A stretch of DNA of 7,222 nucleotides from the NCBI GenBank assembly GCA_902494595.1, contig CABUTY010000059.1:1-7222 (forward strand). Reading direction: 5' to 3'. Source of the DNA: an uncultured Porphyromonadaceae bacterium (GTDB taxonomy: Bacteria; Bacteroidota; Bacteroidia; Bacteroidales; Muribaculaceae). The notes below the pieces were generated by a model. It had not been told where the DNA came from, searched no databases, and saw only the letters and a program-made list of their open reading frames with translations. This document shows, piece after piece, positions 1 to 6,968 of the stretch; positions within the stretch are counted from its first letter, which is position 1, and each line of letters starts with the position of its first letter. Both the position numbers and the translations under genes were made by a program.

Positions 1-18
1 AAAAACTTATCTGATTCT

Positions 19-197
19 CCTGTTCTCCCGTTCTCCCGTCAAAAAAAGAAGCCGTTCTCCCGTCAAAAACGAGTACCGCCCCTCCTGTTCTCCCGTTCTC
101 CCGTCAAAAAAAAGAAGCTGTTCTGCCGTCAAAAACGAGTACCGACCCACCTGTTCTCCCGTTCTCCCGTCAAAAAAAGAAGCTGTTCTCCCGTCAA
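19..197. repeat. Three-copy tandem repeat (65/66 bp unit) with nested TTCTCCCG motif
   Basis: Three head-to-tail units begin with CCTGTTCTCCCG at 19, 84 and 150. The first two are 65 and 66 bp long, and the third is truncated after about 48 bp. Each unit contains TTCTCCCG twice in direct tandem, then GTCA, an A-run, GAAGC, and a third TTCTCCCG-type copy followed by TCAAA. The octamers start at 23, 31, 55, 88, 96, 121, 154, 162 and 186, so the spacing recurs as 8, 24-25 and 33 bp. The copy at 121 has one substitution (TTCTGCCG). The A-run is 7, 8 and 7 bases long, which accounts for the 1-bp difference in unit length. The inter-motif DNA is conserved rather than variable, so this is not a CRISPR array. 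Function is unknown; it is a direct reading of the sequence with no assigned family. Confidence 0.9.
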
Positions 198-208
198 ATA
201 ATCCGGCG

Positions 209-232
209 TTTGCGAAAATTTTTGTATTTTTG
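209..232 (+). promoter_or_regulatory. Putative Bacteroidota-type promoter of the pta-ackA-lgt operon
   Basis: TATTTTTG at 225-232 matches the Bacteroidota -7 consensus TAnnTTTG exactly. Transcription would start near 236-240, leaving a leader of about 50 nt before the pta ATG. The -33 element is unconvincing. A TTTG lies at 209-212, but only 12 bp separate it from the -7 box, whereas about 19-21 bp is usual, and no TTTG sits at the expected distance. The leader (242-269) could form a weak imperfect hairpin pairing GTCG at 248-251 with CGAC at 261-264. No strong Shine-Dalgarno sequence precedes the start, as is common in this phylum. The site is predicted from sequence only. Confidence 0.55.
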
Positions 233-288
233 CGGAAGAAACCGAAGGTCGGCGCCTCAGCGACACCGGCTATAAAGAATTACAGCAA

Positions 289-1293
289 ATGGAATTATTC
301 GAGAGACTGACAAAGCGGGCGCAGGGAGCGCCGCAGCGGCTGATATTGCCGGAGTCGACAGAACCCCGCACCATGCAAGCCGCCGACCGCGTGATCAAAG
401 AGAAAATAGCCAACGTAATATTCATAGGCAACAAGGAGACCGTGCTTCAGAAAGCCTTCGAGCTGGGTCTCGCCAATATCGAGAAAGCCACCTTCGTCGA
501 CCCCACCGACGCCGCCACCGTAGAGCCTTACGCCGAGCTGCTGGCTGAGCTGCGCAAGAAGAAGGGTATGACCATCGAGGAGGCCCGCGTGAAGGCCGCC
601 AACCCACTATATCTCGGATGCCTCATGATCAAGAAAGGCGACGGCGACGCCATGGTTGCCGGTGCGCTAAGTCCCACAAGCCACGTGCTCCGCGCCGCTT
701 TCCAGGTGCTCAAGACAAAGCCCGGCATCTCCGTGGTGAGCGGCGCATTCATCATGCTCCTCCCGGAGAATGTGCCTTTCGGCGACCAGCATATGCTCGT
801 GTTTGCCGACTGCGCAGTAGTGCCCGACCCGACAGCCGAGGAACTCGCACAGATAGCCATCGAGACGGCCAAGACCACGAAGAACATCGCCGGTCTCGAT
901 CCCGTTGTGGCCCTCTGCAGCTTCTCCACGAAGGGTAGCGCCACACATGAGCGCGTCGACAAGGTTATCAGGGCCACGCAGCTGGCACACCAGCTCGACC
1001 CGTCGCTCAAGATTGACGGCGAGCTGCAGAGCGACGCCGCCATAGTGCCCAAAATCGGCGCCATGAAGGCCCCGGGCAGCCCCGTGGCCGGCCATGCCAA
1101 CACCCTCATCTTCCCCAGCCTCGAGACCGGCAACATCGCCTACAAGCTCGTGCAGCGACTCGCCGGCGCCGGCGCCGTAGGTCCTATACTCCAGGGCCTC
1201 GCAGCTCCCGTAAACGACCTCTCACGAGGCGCTACCGTAGAGGATATCTTCAATACAATCATCGTTACCTGCAACCAAGCAATCGAAGACTGA
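289..1293 (+). CDS. pta: Phosphate acetyltransferase (EC 2.3.1.8)
   Basis: This cytoplasmic enzyme converts acetyl-CoA plus phosphate to acetyl phosphate plus CoA, the first step of the acetate-forming branch. At 334 residues it is the short form, consisting essentially of one PTA/PTB domain and lacking the N-terminal regulatory domains of the long enterobacterial enzyme. Family signatures include LILPESTEPRT (18-28), ALSPTSHVLRAAF (126-138), FADCAVVPDPTAEELA (172-187) and GELQSDAA (244-251). The C-terminal NDLSRG (309-314) supplies Ser312 and Arg313, with Asp319 nearby; these correspond by spacing to catalytic Ser309, Arg310 and Asp316 of the Methanosarcina thermophila enzyme. The ATG start gives the full N-terminus and follows the predicted promoter by about 50 nt. 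ackA begins 2 bp after the stop. Phosphate butyryltransferase is a related alternative, but the pairing with acetate kinase and the residue pattern favour Pta. Confidence 0.96.
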   Translation: MELFERLTKRAQGAPQRLILPESTEPRTMQAADRVIKEKIANVIFIGNKETVLQKAFELGLANIEKATFVDPTDAATVEPYAELLAELRKKKGMTIEEARVKAANPLYLGCLMIKKGDGDAMVAGALSPTSHVLRAAFQVLKTKPGISVVSGAFIMLLPENVPFGDQHMLVFADCAVVPDPTAEELAQIAIETAKTTKNIAGLDPVVALCSFSTKGSATHERVDKVIRATQLAHQLDPSLKIDGELQSDAAIVPKIGAMKAPGSPVAGHANTLIFPSLETGNIAYKLVQRLAGAGAVGPILQGLAAPVNDLSRGATVEDIFNTIIVTCNQAIED

Positions 1294-1295
1294 AA

Positions 1296-2495
1296 ATGAA
1301 AATATTAGTGCTCAACAACGGAAGCAGTTCCGTTAAATACAAGCTTATCGACAGCGACAGCAAGCAGGTGCTTGCCGAGGGAGGCGTGGAGAAGATTGGT
1401 CTTCCCGACTCTTTCCTAAAGTTCAAGAAGCCGGGCGGCGGCAAGGAGACAATCACCGTTTCGATGCCCGACCACAAGGAGGCGATACGACAGGTGTTCA
1501 AGGTGCTCACCGACCCTGAGAAGGGCGTGATCAGCGACCTCCACGAAATCGACGCCATCGGCCACCGCGTGGTCCACGGTATGGAATACTTCAACAAGTC
1601 TGTGCTCATCACCCCGGAGGTTATCGAGAAGGTCAAGGAATGCTATCCCGTGGCTCCGCTGCACAATCCTGCCAACATCATAGGCATAGAGGCCGTGGAG
1701 GAGCTTATGCCGGGCACTCCCAACGTGGCGGTGTTCGACACGGCTTTCCATCAGACCATGCCGGCGAAGGCCTACATGTACGCCCTTCCTTACGAGGATT
1801 ATGAGAAATATGGTATCCGCCGCTATGGCTTCCACGGCACGAGCCACCGCTACGTGTCGCGCCGAGTATGCGAATACCTGGGTGTTCCCTACGACAAGCA
1901 GCGCATCATCACCTGCCATATAGGCAACGGCGGCAGCATCACGGCCATCAAGGATGGCAAGAGCATCGACACGTCGATGGGTCTGACGCCCACCGAAGGC
2001 CTCATGATGGGCACGCGTGTGGGCGACGTCGACCCCGGTGCCCTCGTTTACCTCATGGAGCGCACCGGCATTGACGCCAAAGGCCTCCAGAAGGTCATCA
2101 ACAAGGAGAGCGGCGTGCTCGGCGTGTCGGGCATCAGCAACGACATGCGCGACATCGAGGCCGGTATCGAGGCCGGCAACGAACGCGCCAAGCTCGCCAT
2201 GGATATGTATGAATACCGTATCCTCAAATACATCGGTGCCTATGCCGCCGTGCTCGACGGCGTGGACATCATAGTTTTCACCGGCGGTGTGGGCGAGAAC
2301 CAGACTGGCACCCGCGAATATCTCTGCAAGCATCTCGGATACCTGGGCGTCACTTTCGATGCCGAGGCCAACAAGGTGCGCGGCGAGGAGGTCGTAATCT
2401 CCGGCCCCGACTCCAAGGTCAAGGTGGTGGTGATTCCCACCGACGAGGAGATGATGATTGCCGAGGATACCGCACAAATAGTCAGCTCGCTCTGA
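1296..2495 (+). CDS. ackA: Acetate kinase (EC 2.7.2.1)
   Basis: Acetate kinase transfers the phosphoryl group of acetyl phosphate to ADP, giving acetate and ATP in the cytoplasm. It completes the substrate-level phosphorylation started by Pta. The 399-residue length is typical of the family. The ASKHA-fold motifs are all present: NNGSSSVK (7-14), GHRVVHG (89-95), PLHNPAN (121-127), FDTAFH (147-152), YGFHGTSHRYVS (177-188), CHIGNGGS (207-214), GTRVGDVDPG (239-248) and FTGGVGEN (328-335). Residues equivalent to the characterised catalytic set sit at the expected numbers: Asn7, Arg91, Asp148, His180, His208, Arg241 and Glu384. Nothing suggests loss of activity. The gene starts 2 bp after pta and ends 1 bp before lgt, so it is very likely expressed from the promoter upstream of pta. 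A long open frame antisense to it is a codon-bias shadow. Confidence 0.98.
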   Translation: MKILVLNNGSSSVKYKLIDSDSKQVLAEGGVEKIGLPDSFLKFKKPGGGKETITVSMPDHKEAIRQVFKVLTDPEKGVISDLHEIDAIGHRVVHGMEYFNKSVLITPEVIEKVKECYPVAPLHNPANIIGIEAVEELMPGTPNVAVFDTAFHQTMPAKAYMYALPYEDYEKYGIRRYGFHGTSHRYVSRRVCEYLGVPYDKQRIITCHIGNGGSITAIKDGKSIDTSMGLTPTEGLMMGTRVGDVDPGALVYLMERTGIDAKGLQKVINKESGVLGVSGISNDMRDIEAGIEAGNERAKLAMDMYEYRILKYIGAYAAVLDGVDIIVFTGGVGENQTGTREYLCKHLGYLGVTFDAEANKVRGEEVVISGPDSKVKVVVIPTDEEMMIAEDTAQIVSSL

Positions 2496-2496
2496 T

Positions 2497-3357
2497 ATGC
2501 TGCAATTCGTGGTATGGAACGCCGACCCGGAGCTCTTCAGCTTCGGGCCGGTGAGCGTGCGGTGGTATGGCCTGATGTTCGCCATAGGCTTCACCGTGGG
2601 CTACTGGATAGTGTCGAAGATGTTCCGTCACGAGGGGGCGCCGGAGAAATGGCTCGGCTCGCTGCTGGCTTATGTGGTGGTGGCCACAATCGTTGGTGCA
2701 CGCCTCGGTCATGTCTTCTTCTATGAATGGGACTATTATTCTCAGCATCCCGGGGAAATCCTGCAGATATGGCACGGTGGACTCGCCAGCCATGGCGGCA
2801 CCATAGCCATAATCATAGCTCTCTTCCTATGGTCGTGGATTGTGGCCAGAAAGCCGGCGTCGTGGGTCTTCGACAAGATTACGGTGGCCATAGCCCTCGT
2901 GGGAGGCCTGATACGCCTCGGCAACCTCTTCAACAGTGAGATTTACGGCGGTCCCACCGACCTCCCCTGGGGGTTCGTATTCGTCAGGGATGGCCAGACT
3001 ATCCCCGCCCATCCCACGCAGCTATACGAGGCTCTGTGCTATTTCGCTCTCTTCGGACTGCTGATGTGGATGTACTGGAAGAAGAATGCCCAGGAGCGCC
3101 CGTGGCTCATCACCGGCGTTTTCTTCATAGGCATATTCCTGCCAAGGTTCCTGATAGAATATGTCAAGAACGTGCAGGTAAGCTCCGAATACGCCATGAT
3201 AGAGCAGTACGGCATGAACATGGGCCAAGTGCTCTCCATACCCTTCATACTCATAGGGGTGGGGCTGGTATGCTGGTCGCTGACGCATAAGAAAGTGAAA
3301 TTCACCTTCCCCAACCGCTTCGCCGATGAAGATAGCGACAGGAAGAAAAAACATTGA
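2497..3357 (+). CDS. lgt: Prolipoprotein diacylglyceryl transferase (EC 2.5.1.145)
   Basis: Lgt is an inner-membrane enzyme that transfers diacylglyceryl from phosphatidylglycerol to the lipobox cysteine of prolipoproteins, the first step of lipoprotein maturation. The 286-residue protein has several hydrophobic segments, at about 24-41, 55-76, 100-117, 127-140, 179-195, 204-222 and 243-262. Recognisable family motifs are VRWYGLMFAIGF (21-32), WHGGLASHGG (92-101), the Lgt signature region RLGNLFNSEIYG (140-151), AHPTQLYEA (171-179) and PRFLIEYVKN (216-225), with MGQVLSIPFILIG (242-254) near the end. His99, Arg140, Asn143, Glu148, Arg217 and Glu221 are in place. The usual Gly immediately before the signature Arg is Ile139 here, a mild deviation. 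The charged tail (DEDSDRKKKH) is consistent with a cytoplasmic C-terminus. The start lies 1 bp after the ackA stop, and the last 32 bp overlap the next gene, suggesting translational coupling. Confidence 0.95.
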   Translation: MLQFVVWNADPELFSFGPVSVRWYGLMFAIGFTVGYWIVSKMFRHEGAPEKWLGSLLAYVVVATIVGARLGHVFFYEWDYYSQHPGEILQIWHGGLASHGGTIAIIIALFLWSWIVARKPASWVFDKITVAIALVGGLIRLGNLFNSEIYGGPTDLPWGFVFVRDGQTIPAHPTQLYEALCYFALFGLLMWMYWKKNAQERPWLITGVFFIGIFLPRFLIEYVKNVQVSSEYAMIEQYGMNMGQVLSIPFILIGVGLVCWSLTHKKVKFTFPNRFADEDSDRKKKH

Positions 3358-5044
3358 CAGATCATTGATTCTGGCGGCGGTTGTAACTTTAGTACAGCTG
3401 CCGCTTCTGTGGTGCTGGCCTGCCGACTGGTACGACACCGGATTCAACATGACCTTCTACGAGAACATCTACACCCATCCGGCAAGCGTGGAGTATAATT
3501 TCATGTATTGGCTCACGGGCATTGTGGGAGGAGCGGTGCATGCGGTATTGCCAGGCATCTTCCCCTTACGGCTGCTGGCATTGCTCATCAACGTGTGCTG
3601 CGCGTTGCTCGTGAACAGGGTGGTAGGTGATTTCCGGGCCATGCTGGTGGGAACGCTGATGGTTTCTTTCGGCCTTTACTGCTCGGATTCGGTTTTCCAT
3701 TACAACCATCTCACGCTGTTATTGACCGTGTCCTCGCTGGTGGTGATGATGGGCGGGCGACGCCGCGACATGTTGCTGTCGGGGCTTCTTGCCGGAGTGA
3801 TGGTCTTCGCGAGGGTCAGCAATATCGCCGGTCTGGGCTACGTGCTCCTCACTTTCCTTTTCGCGCAGCGTGGCGACCGCTGGAAGTCGGCACTCATATG
3901 GCTGGGCGGATATGCCGCCGGTGTGGCCGCATGTCTCCTCCTGATGCTATGTCTCGGACATCTCGGCATCTTCATCTCCAACATGCGCGAGCTTGTCGAC
4001 ATCGCCGTCGCCGGCGAAGCATCACACGGCCTCGCGCCTCTTATGGAGGTCACTTACGACAACTGGTGGCATATCTACCATTACCGCATCCACACCAACG
4101 AGCTGCTGCAGCCCGAGCCGATATGGGTGCCGCTGATGTGCGTGATTCTGGCGCTGCTGCTGATATTCACACGGCGCCCTTACCGTTACGAGGCGTTGCT
4201 GGCCACAGGCGCCATGGCACTGATGATCCTGAGCATTAATTTCCGTAGGGTGCTCCTCACTGATGCTTCCATAATGTATACATTGACATTCTGTGCCTGC
4301 GTGGGCATCGTCATATCCTTCTTTACGCCCGGATGGCGTAAGAAGGGGATAGCCGCCGCAATGATGCTGGCCATATTGCCGTTGGGCAGCGACAATACCT
4401 TTCTCAACCAGGGACCCATGCTGTTGTGGCTGCCTTTACCCGTGGGTATCGCCGCCATGCTGGCAGCCTCCCGGCTGAAAGCAAGGAATGGCAAAGCCGC
4501 CGGCAAGGGCACGCGCCGACGGAATCTGCCCGCTCCTTTTGTCTTTGGCGGCTGGTGCGCCGTGGCTGCCGTGACAAGCTTCTTCTGCCTATGGCAAGCC
4601 TTTGCCAACGACAGCGGAAACCCTGCCTACAGAACCCGCGTCACCAACCATATCAGCGCTATGGTTCGCGGCAATGTCCCCGAGGGTACGGAAATCCTGG
4701 TTTACGGCGCCGCACCAATGCTATATTACATTACCGGAACCTTGCCGGCCTATGGCAACTCATGGCCTGAGCAACTGGCGCCGGCGGCTCTGGCCAAAAA
4801 ACTTGCCGACGGCCCCGATCCGGAGTTCGTGGTGCTCATGGACTGCGACCCCGACTTGCCGCTGCCGCCGATGAAGGCTTCCCCCGTGCCCGGCCCCTTT
4901 GCCCGTGGCGTGGCGGGAGCAAACAGATATCATACCCCTGAAAAATCGGGAATACTCCTCCGGTTCCTTGGCGACAACGGCTACCGCCCGATGGCCGCTG
5001 TGCCCGGTGCCATCCTCTACCGCCGATGCCGGCAGCCTAATTAG
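3326..5044 (+). CDS. Polytopic membrane protein, putative GT-C-type glycosyltransferase
   Basis: The exact family is not recognised. The 572-residue product has a basic N-terminus (MKIATGRKNIDR) followed by about 12-13 hydrophobic segments between residues 12 and 424, then a mainly soluble C-terminal part (about 425-572), probably outside the cytoplasm. Right after the first membrane segment is ADWYDTGFNMTFYENIYTHP (33-52). Its Asp37, in the first external loop, is where GT-C enzymes carry their catalytic acid. GSDNTFLNQGP (354-364) before a late membrane helix also resembles Bacteroidales proteins of this type, from memory. GT-C enzymes move sugars from polyprenyl-phosphate carriers, so a role in decorating a surface glycan or glycolipid is a reasonable inference; donor and acceptor are unknown. 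The ATG at 3326 overlaps lgt by 32 bp. A TTG at 3365, just after the lgt stop, is a possible later start, but the ATG retains the basic residues before the first helix. Expression is probably from the pta promoter. Confidence 0.7.
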   Translation: MKIATGRKNIDRSLILAAVVTLVQLPLLWCWPADWYDTGFNMTFYENIYTHPASVEYNFMYWLTGIVGGAVHAVLPGIFPLRLLALLINVCCALLVNRVVGDFRAMLVGTLMVSFGLYCSDSVFHYNHLTLLLTVSSLVVMMGGRRRDMLLSGLLAGVMVFARVSNIAGLGYVLLTFLFAQRGDRWKSALIWLGGYAAGVAACLLLMLCLGHLGIFISNMRELVDIAVAGEASHGLAPLMEVTYDNWWHIYHYRIHTNELLQPEPIWVPLMCVILALLLIFTRRPYRYEALLATGAMALMILSINFRRVLLTDASIMYTLTFCACVGIVISFFTPGWRKKGIAAAMMLAILPLGSDNTFLNQGPMLLWLPLPVGIAAMLAASRLKARNGKAAGKGTRRRNLPAPFVFGGWCAVAAVTSFFCLWQAFANDSGNPAYRTRVTNHISAMVRGNVPEGTEILVYGAAPMLYYITGTLPAYGNSWPEQLAPAALAKKLADGPDPEFVVLMDCDPDLPLPPMKASPVPGPFARGVAGANRYHTPEKSGILLRFLGDNGYRPMAAVPGAILYRRCRQPN

Positions 5045-5052
5045 CCCTATAT

Positions 5053-5084
5053 TTTGCGCATCACCGCTTTATTGCCTAATTTTG
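5053..5084 (+). promoter_or_regulatory. Predicted promoter of the LptF/LptG-family gene
   Basis: TTTG at 5053-5056 and TAATTTTG at 5077-5084 match the Bacteroidota -33 (TTTG) and -7 (TAnnTTTG) elements, with a canonical 20-bp spacer. It lies in the 44-bp gap after the GT-C-like gene. Only four bases (CACT) separate the -7 box from the ATG at 5089. The expected transcription start therefore falls at or next to the start codon, which implies a leaderless or near-leaderless mRNA. This is the better of the two promoter candidates in the window, and it suggests the permease is transcribed independently of the upstream operon. Confidence 0.65.
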
Positions 5085-5088
5085 CACT

Positions 5089-6939
5089 ATGAAGAGACTT
5101 GACAGGTTTGTGCTGAAATCCTTTCTGCCGATGTTCGCGATGACATTTTTCATCGTGCTCTTCATCGTGCTCATGCAATTCCTGTGGCGGTATATGGATG
5201 ACCTCATCGGCAAGGGGCTGAGCGTGGGCGTCCTTGCCGAGCTCTTCTTCTATGCAGCGGTGTCGATGGTTCCCATGGCGTTGCCGCTGGCTATCCTCCT
5301 GGCTTCGCTGATGACATTCGGCAACCTCGGCGAGAAGTCGGAACTCACCGCCATAAAGGCCTCAGGCGTCTCGCTGCTGCGAGTCATGGCTCCCCTGATC
5401 GTACTCATCGGCGGCATTGCTGTAGGCGCTTTCTTCTTCCAGAACGACATCCTCCCCAAGGCGCAGGTCAAGATGTGGACCCTCCTCTTCTCCGCACGGC
5501 AGAAAAGCCCCGAGCTGGAGATTCCCGAAGGCTCTTTCTACGACCAGATTCCCGGATACAACATCTACGTCAAGAGCAAGAACCGCGACACCGGCATGCT
5601 CCACGACGTGATGATCTACGACCTCAACGGGGGCAACGGCACCATCCTGCTGGCCGACTCGGCGCGCCTCGCCTTTACCCCCGACATGCGCTTTCTCTAC
5701 CTCCATCTCTGGCAAGGGGAGCAGTTCGAGAACCTCCGCAGCCAGACCATCGGCAACGCCAACATCCCCTTCCGCCGCGAGACTTTCCTCGACAAGGAGC
5801 TGCTTATCCCCTTCGATGCCAATTTTAACAAACTCAGCGAGGAGGGTATGCGCAACCAGTATGTGGGCAAGAACATCGCGGAGCTCAAGGCGGGAATCGA
5901 CTCTCTGTCGCGCCGTGTCGATTCCATAGGACGCAAGACGGAGGCCGACTTCCCCGAGATGTCTTTCCCGGTGTTATTGGGCGACAACCTTCTCCCGCCG
6001 TCGCACGGCCCTCGGGAGGAGGAGAAGGATGCTACCGCCCCCATCGACCTCGACTCGCTGCTGACTTCGCTGTCGCCGGCAGCACGCACCCAGGTGTTCA
6101 ATGCCGCCATCGCCGCCGTAGATATGCGGCATTCCGAGTTCGAGTTCCGCTCCACACAGCTGCGCGATGAGAAAAACCGTATTCGACGCCACCGCATTGA
6201 GCTTATCAAGAAATATACCCTGTCGGTAGCTTGTATCATCTTCCTGTTCATCGGGGCTCCGTTGGGGGCCATAATCCGCAAGGGAGGCTTGGGGGCGCCG
6301 CTCGTGATTTCGGTGATACTATTCCTCGTATATTACATCATCGACAACACGGGCTTCAAGATGGCCCGCGAGGGTATCTGGGAGGCCTGGGCCGGCATGT
6401 GGCTGAGCACGTTCATACTCCTGCCTCTCGGCATTTTCGTGACCTATAAGGCCATGAATGATTCGGCTGTGTTCAATCCCGACCTCTACCGGGAATGGTG
6501 GCGTCGCATCCTCGGCTTGCGCGACAGCCGCCATATGGTCCGCAAGGAGGTGGTCATAAATGATGTCGACGAGGCTACGGCCGAGAGGTGCCGGGAGTCG
6601 CTGCGGCGCGTGGCGTGCAGATGGCTCCGCAGGTATCCGGCGAAGAGGGGATATGTGGCCTATTGGCTCCGGCCCGTGCGCCGCGCTCCTATTGAGAGGA
6701 TGGCGCATCTTGCCGACGGTATCGTCAACGCTCTCGCCGACTCCAGGGATATACGGGTAATCGCCGAGCTCAACAAGATTCCCGTCACGGGCTGGGTATG
6801 GATTTACGCGCCGTTCCGGACGCCCTGGGTGCGCAAGGCCCTGATGTGGTTCTTCCCGGCCGGCCTGACCCTCTACCTTATCTCCTTAGCCTACTGGCGC
6901 CGCCTCCACGCCTCCATAGCCCGCTACGCCGCCCTCTGA
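5089..6939 (+). CDS. LptF/LptG-family LPS export permease (YjgP/YjgQ family)
   Basis: LptF and LptG are the membrane permeases of the LptB2FG ABC transporter, which extracts lipopolysaccharide from the inner membrane and passes it to the Lpt bridge. This 616-residue protein has the family layout: three N-terminal membrane helices (about 15-34, 50-77, 98-117), a periplasmic beta-rich domain (about 120-245), and three further helices (377-396, 402-420, 433-454). The conserved cytoplasmic segment GEKSELTAIKASGVSLLRVM (81-100) lies between helices 2 and 3, where the family contacts the ATPase. HRIELIKKYTLS (368-379) and GAPLGAIIRKGGLG (389-402) are also family-like. Two additions make it longer than the roughly 360-residue proteobacterial proteins. 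One is an insert (about 245-370) with charged, coiled-coil-like stretches. The other is a C-terminal extension (about 456-616) with basic helices and an extra hydrophobic segment (584-602). Similar extensions are, from memory, usual in Bacteroidales. Whether it acts as LptF or LptG cannot be decided here. Confidence 0.92.
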   Translation: MKRLDRFVLKSFLPMFAMTFFIVLFIVLMQFLWRYMDDLIGKGLSVGVLAELFFYAAVSMVPMALPLAILLASLMTFGNLGEKSELTAIKASGVSLLRVMAPLIVLIGGIAVGAFFFQNDILPKAQVKMWTLLFSARQKSPELEIPEGSFYDQIPGYNIYVKSKNRDTGMLHDVMIYDLNGGNGTILLADSARLAFTPDMRFLYLHLWQGEQFENLRSQTIGNANIPFRRETFLDKELLIPFDANFNKLSEEGMRNQYVGKNIAELKAGIDSLSRRVDSIGRKTEADFPEMSFPVLLGDNLLPPSHGPREEEKDATAPIDLDSLLTSLSPAARTQVFNAAIAAVDMRHSEFEFRSTQLRDEKNRIRRHRIELIKKYTLSVACIIFLFIGAPLGAIIRKGGLGAPLVISVILFLVYYIIDNTGFKMAREGIWEAWAGMWLSTFILLPLGIFVTYKAMNDSAVFNPDLYREWWRRILGLRDSRHMVRKEVVINDVDEATAERCRESLRRVACRWLRRYPAKRGYVAYWLRPVRRAPIERMAHLADGIVNALADSRDIRVIAELNKIPVTGWVWIYAPFRTPWVRKALMWFFPAGLTLYLISLAYWRRLHASIARYAAL

Positions 6940-6968
6940 GCCAATGCCTACAGGGGTCAGATGCGCAT

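Noticed and set aside
19..197. Possible CRISPR array
   Set aside because: The segments between the octamers are the same in each unit, so there are no distinct spacers. Unit spacing is irregular at the octamer level, and no cas gene is in the window.
1..201. Plus-strand frame open across the repeat array from the left edge to the TAA at about 199
   Set aside because: The translation is only reiterated FSRQKK/SPVKKK-type peptide generated by the repeat. The frame shifts between units because of the A-run length change, and nothing resembles a protein domain.
528..1136. Long minus-strand open frame opposite pta
   Set aside because: It lies within the highly conserved pta reading frame, has a low-complexity Ser/Ala-rich translation and has no promoter. 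It is a shadow frame.
1161..1177. Short GC-rich repeat CGCCGGCGCCGGCGCCG inside pta
   Set aside because: It simply encodes the conserved Ala-Gly stretch LAGAGAV near the Pta active site; no separate function is needed.
1416..2594. A 392-codon open frame on the minus strand opposite ackA and the start of lgt
   Set aside because: It is fully antisense to ackA, whose catalytic residues are all intact. The translation is rich in His, Val, Ala and Asp with no family motif. It is a by-product of GC-biased third codon positions.
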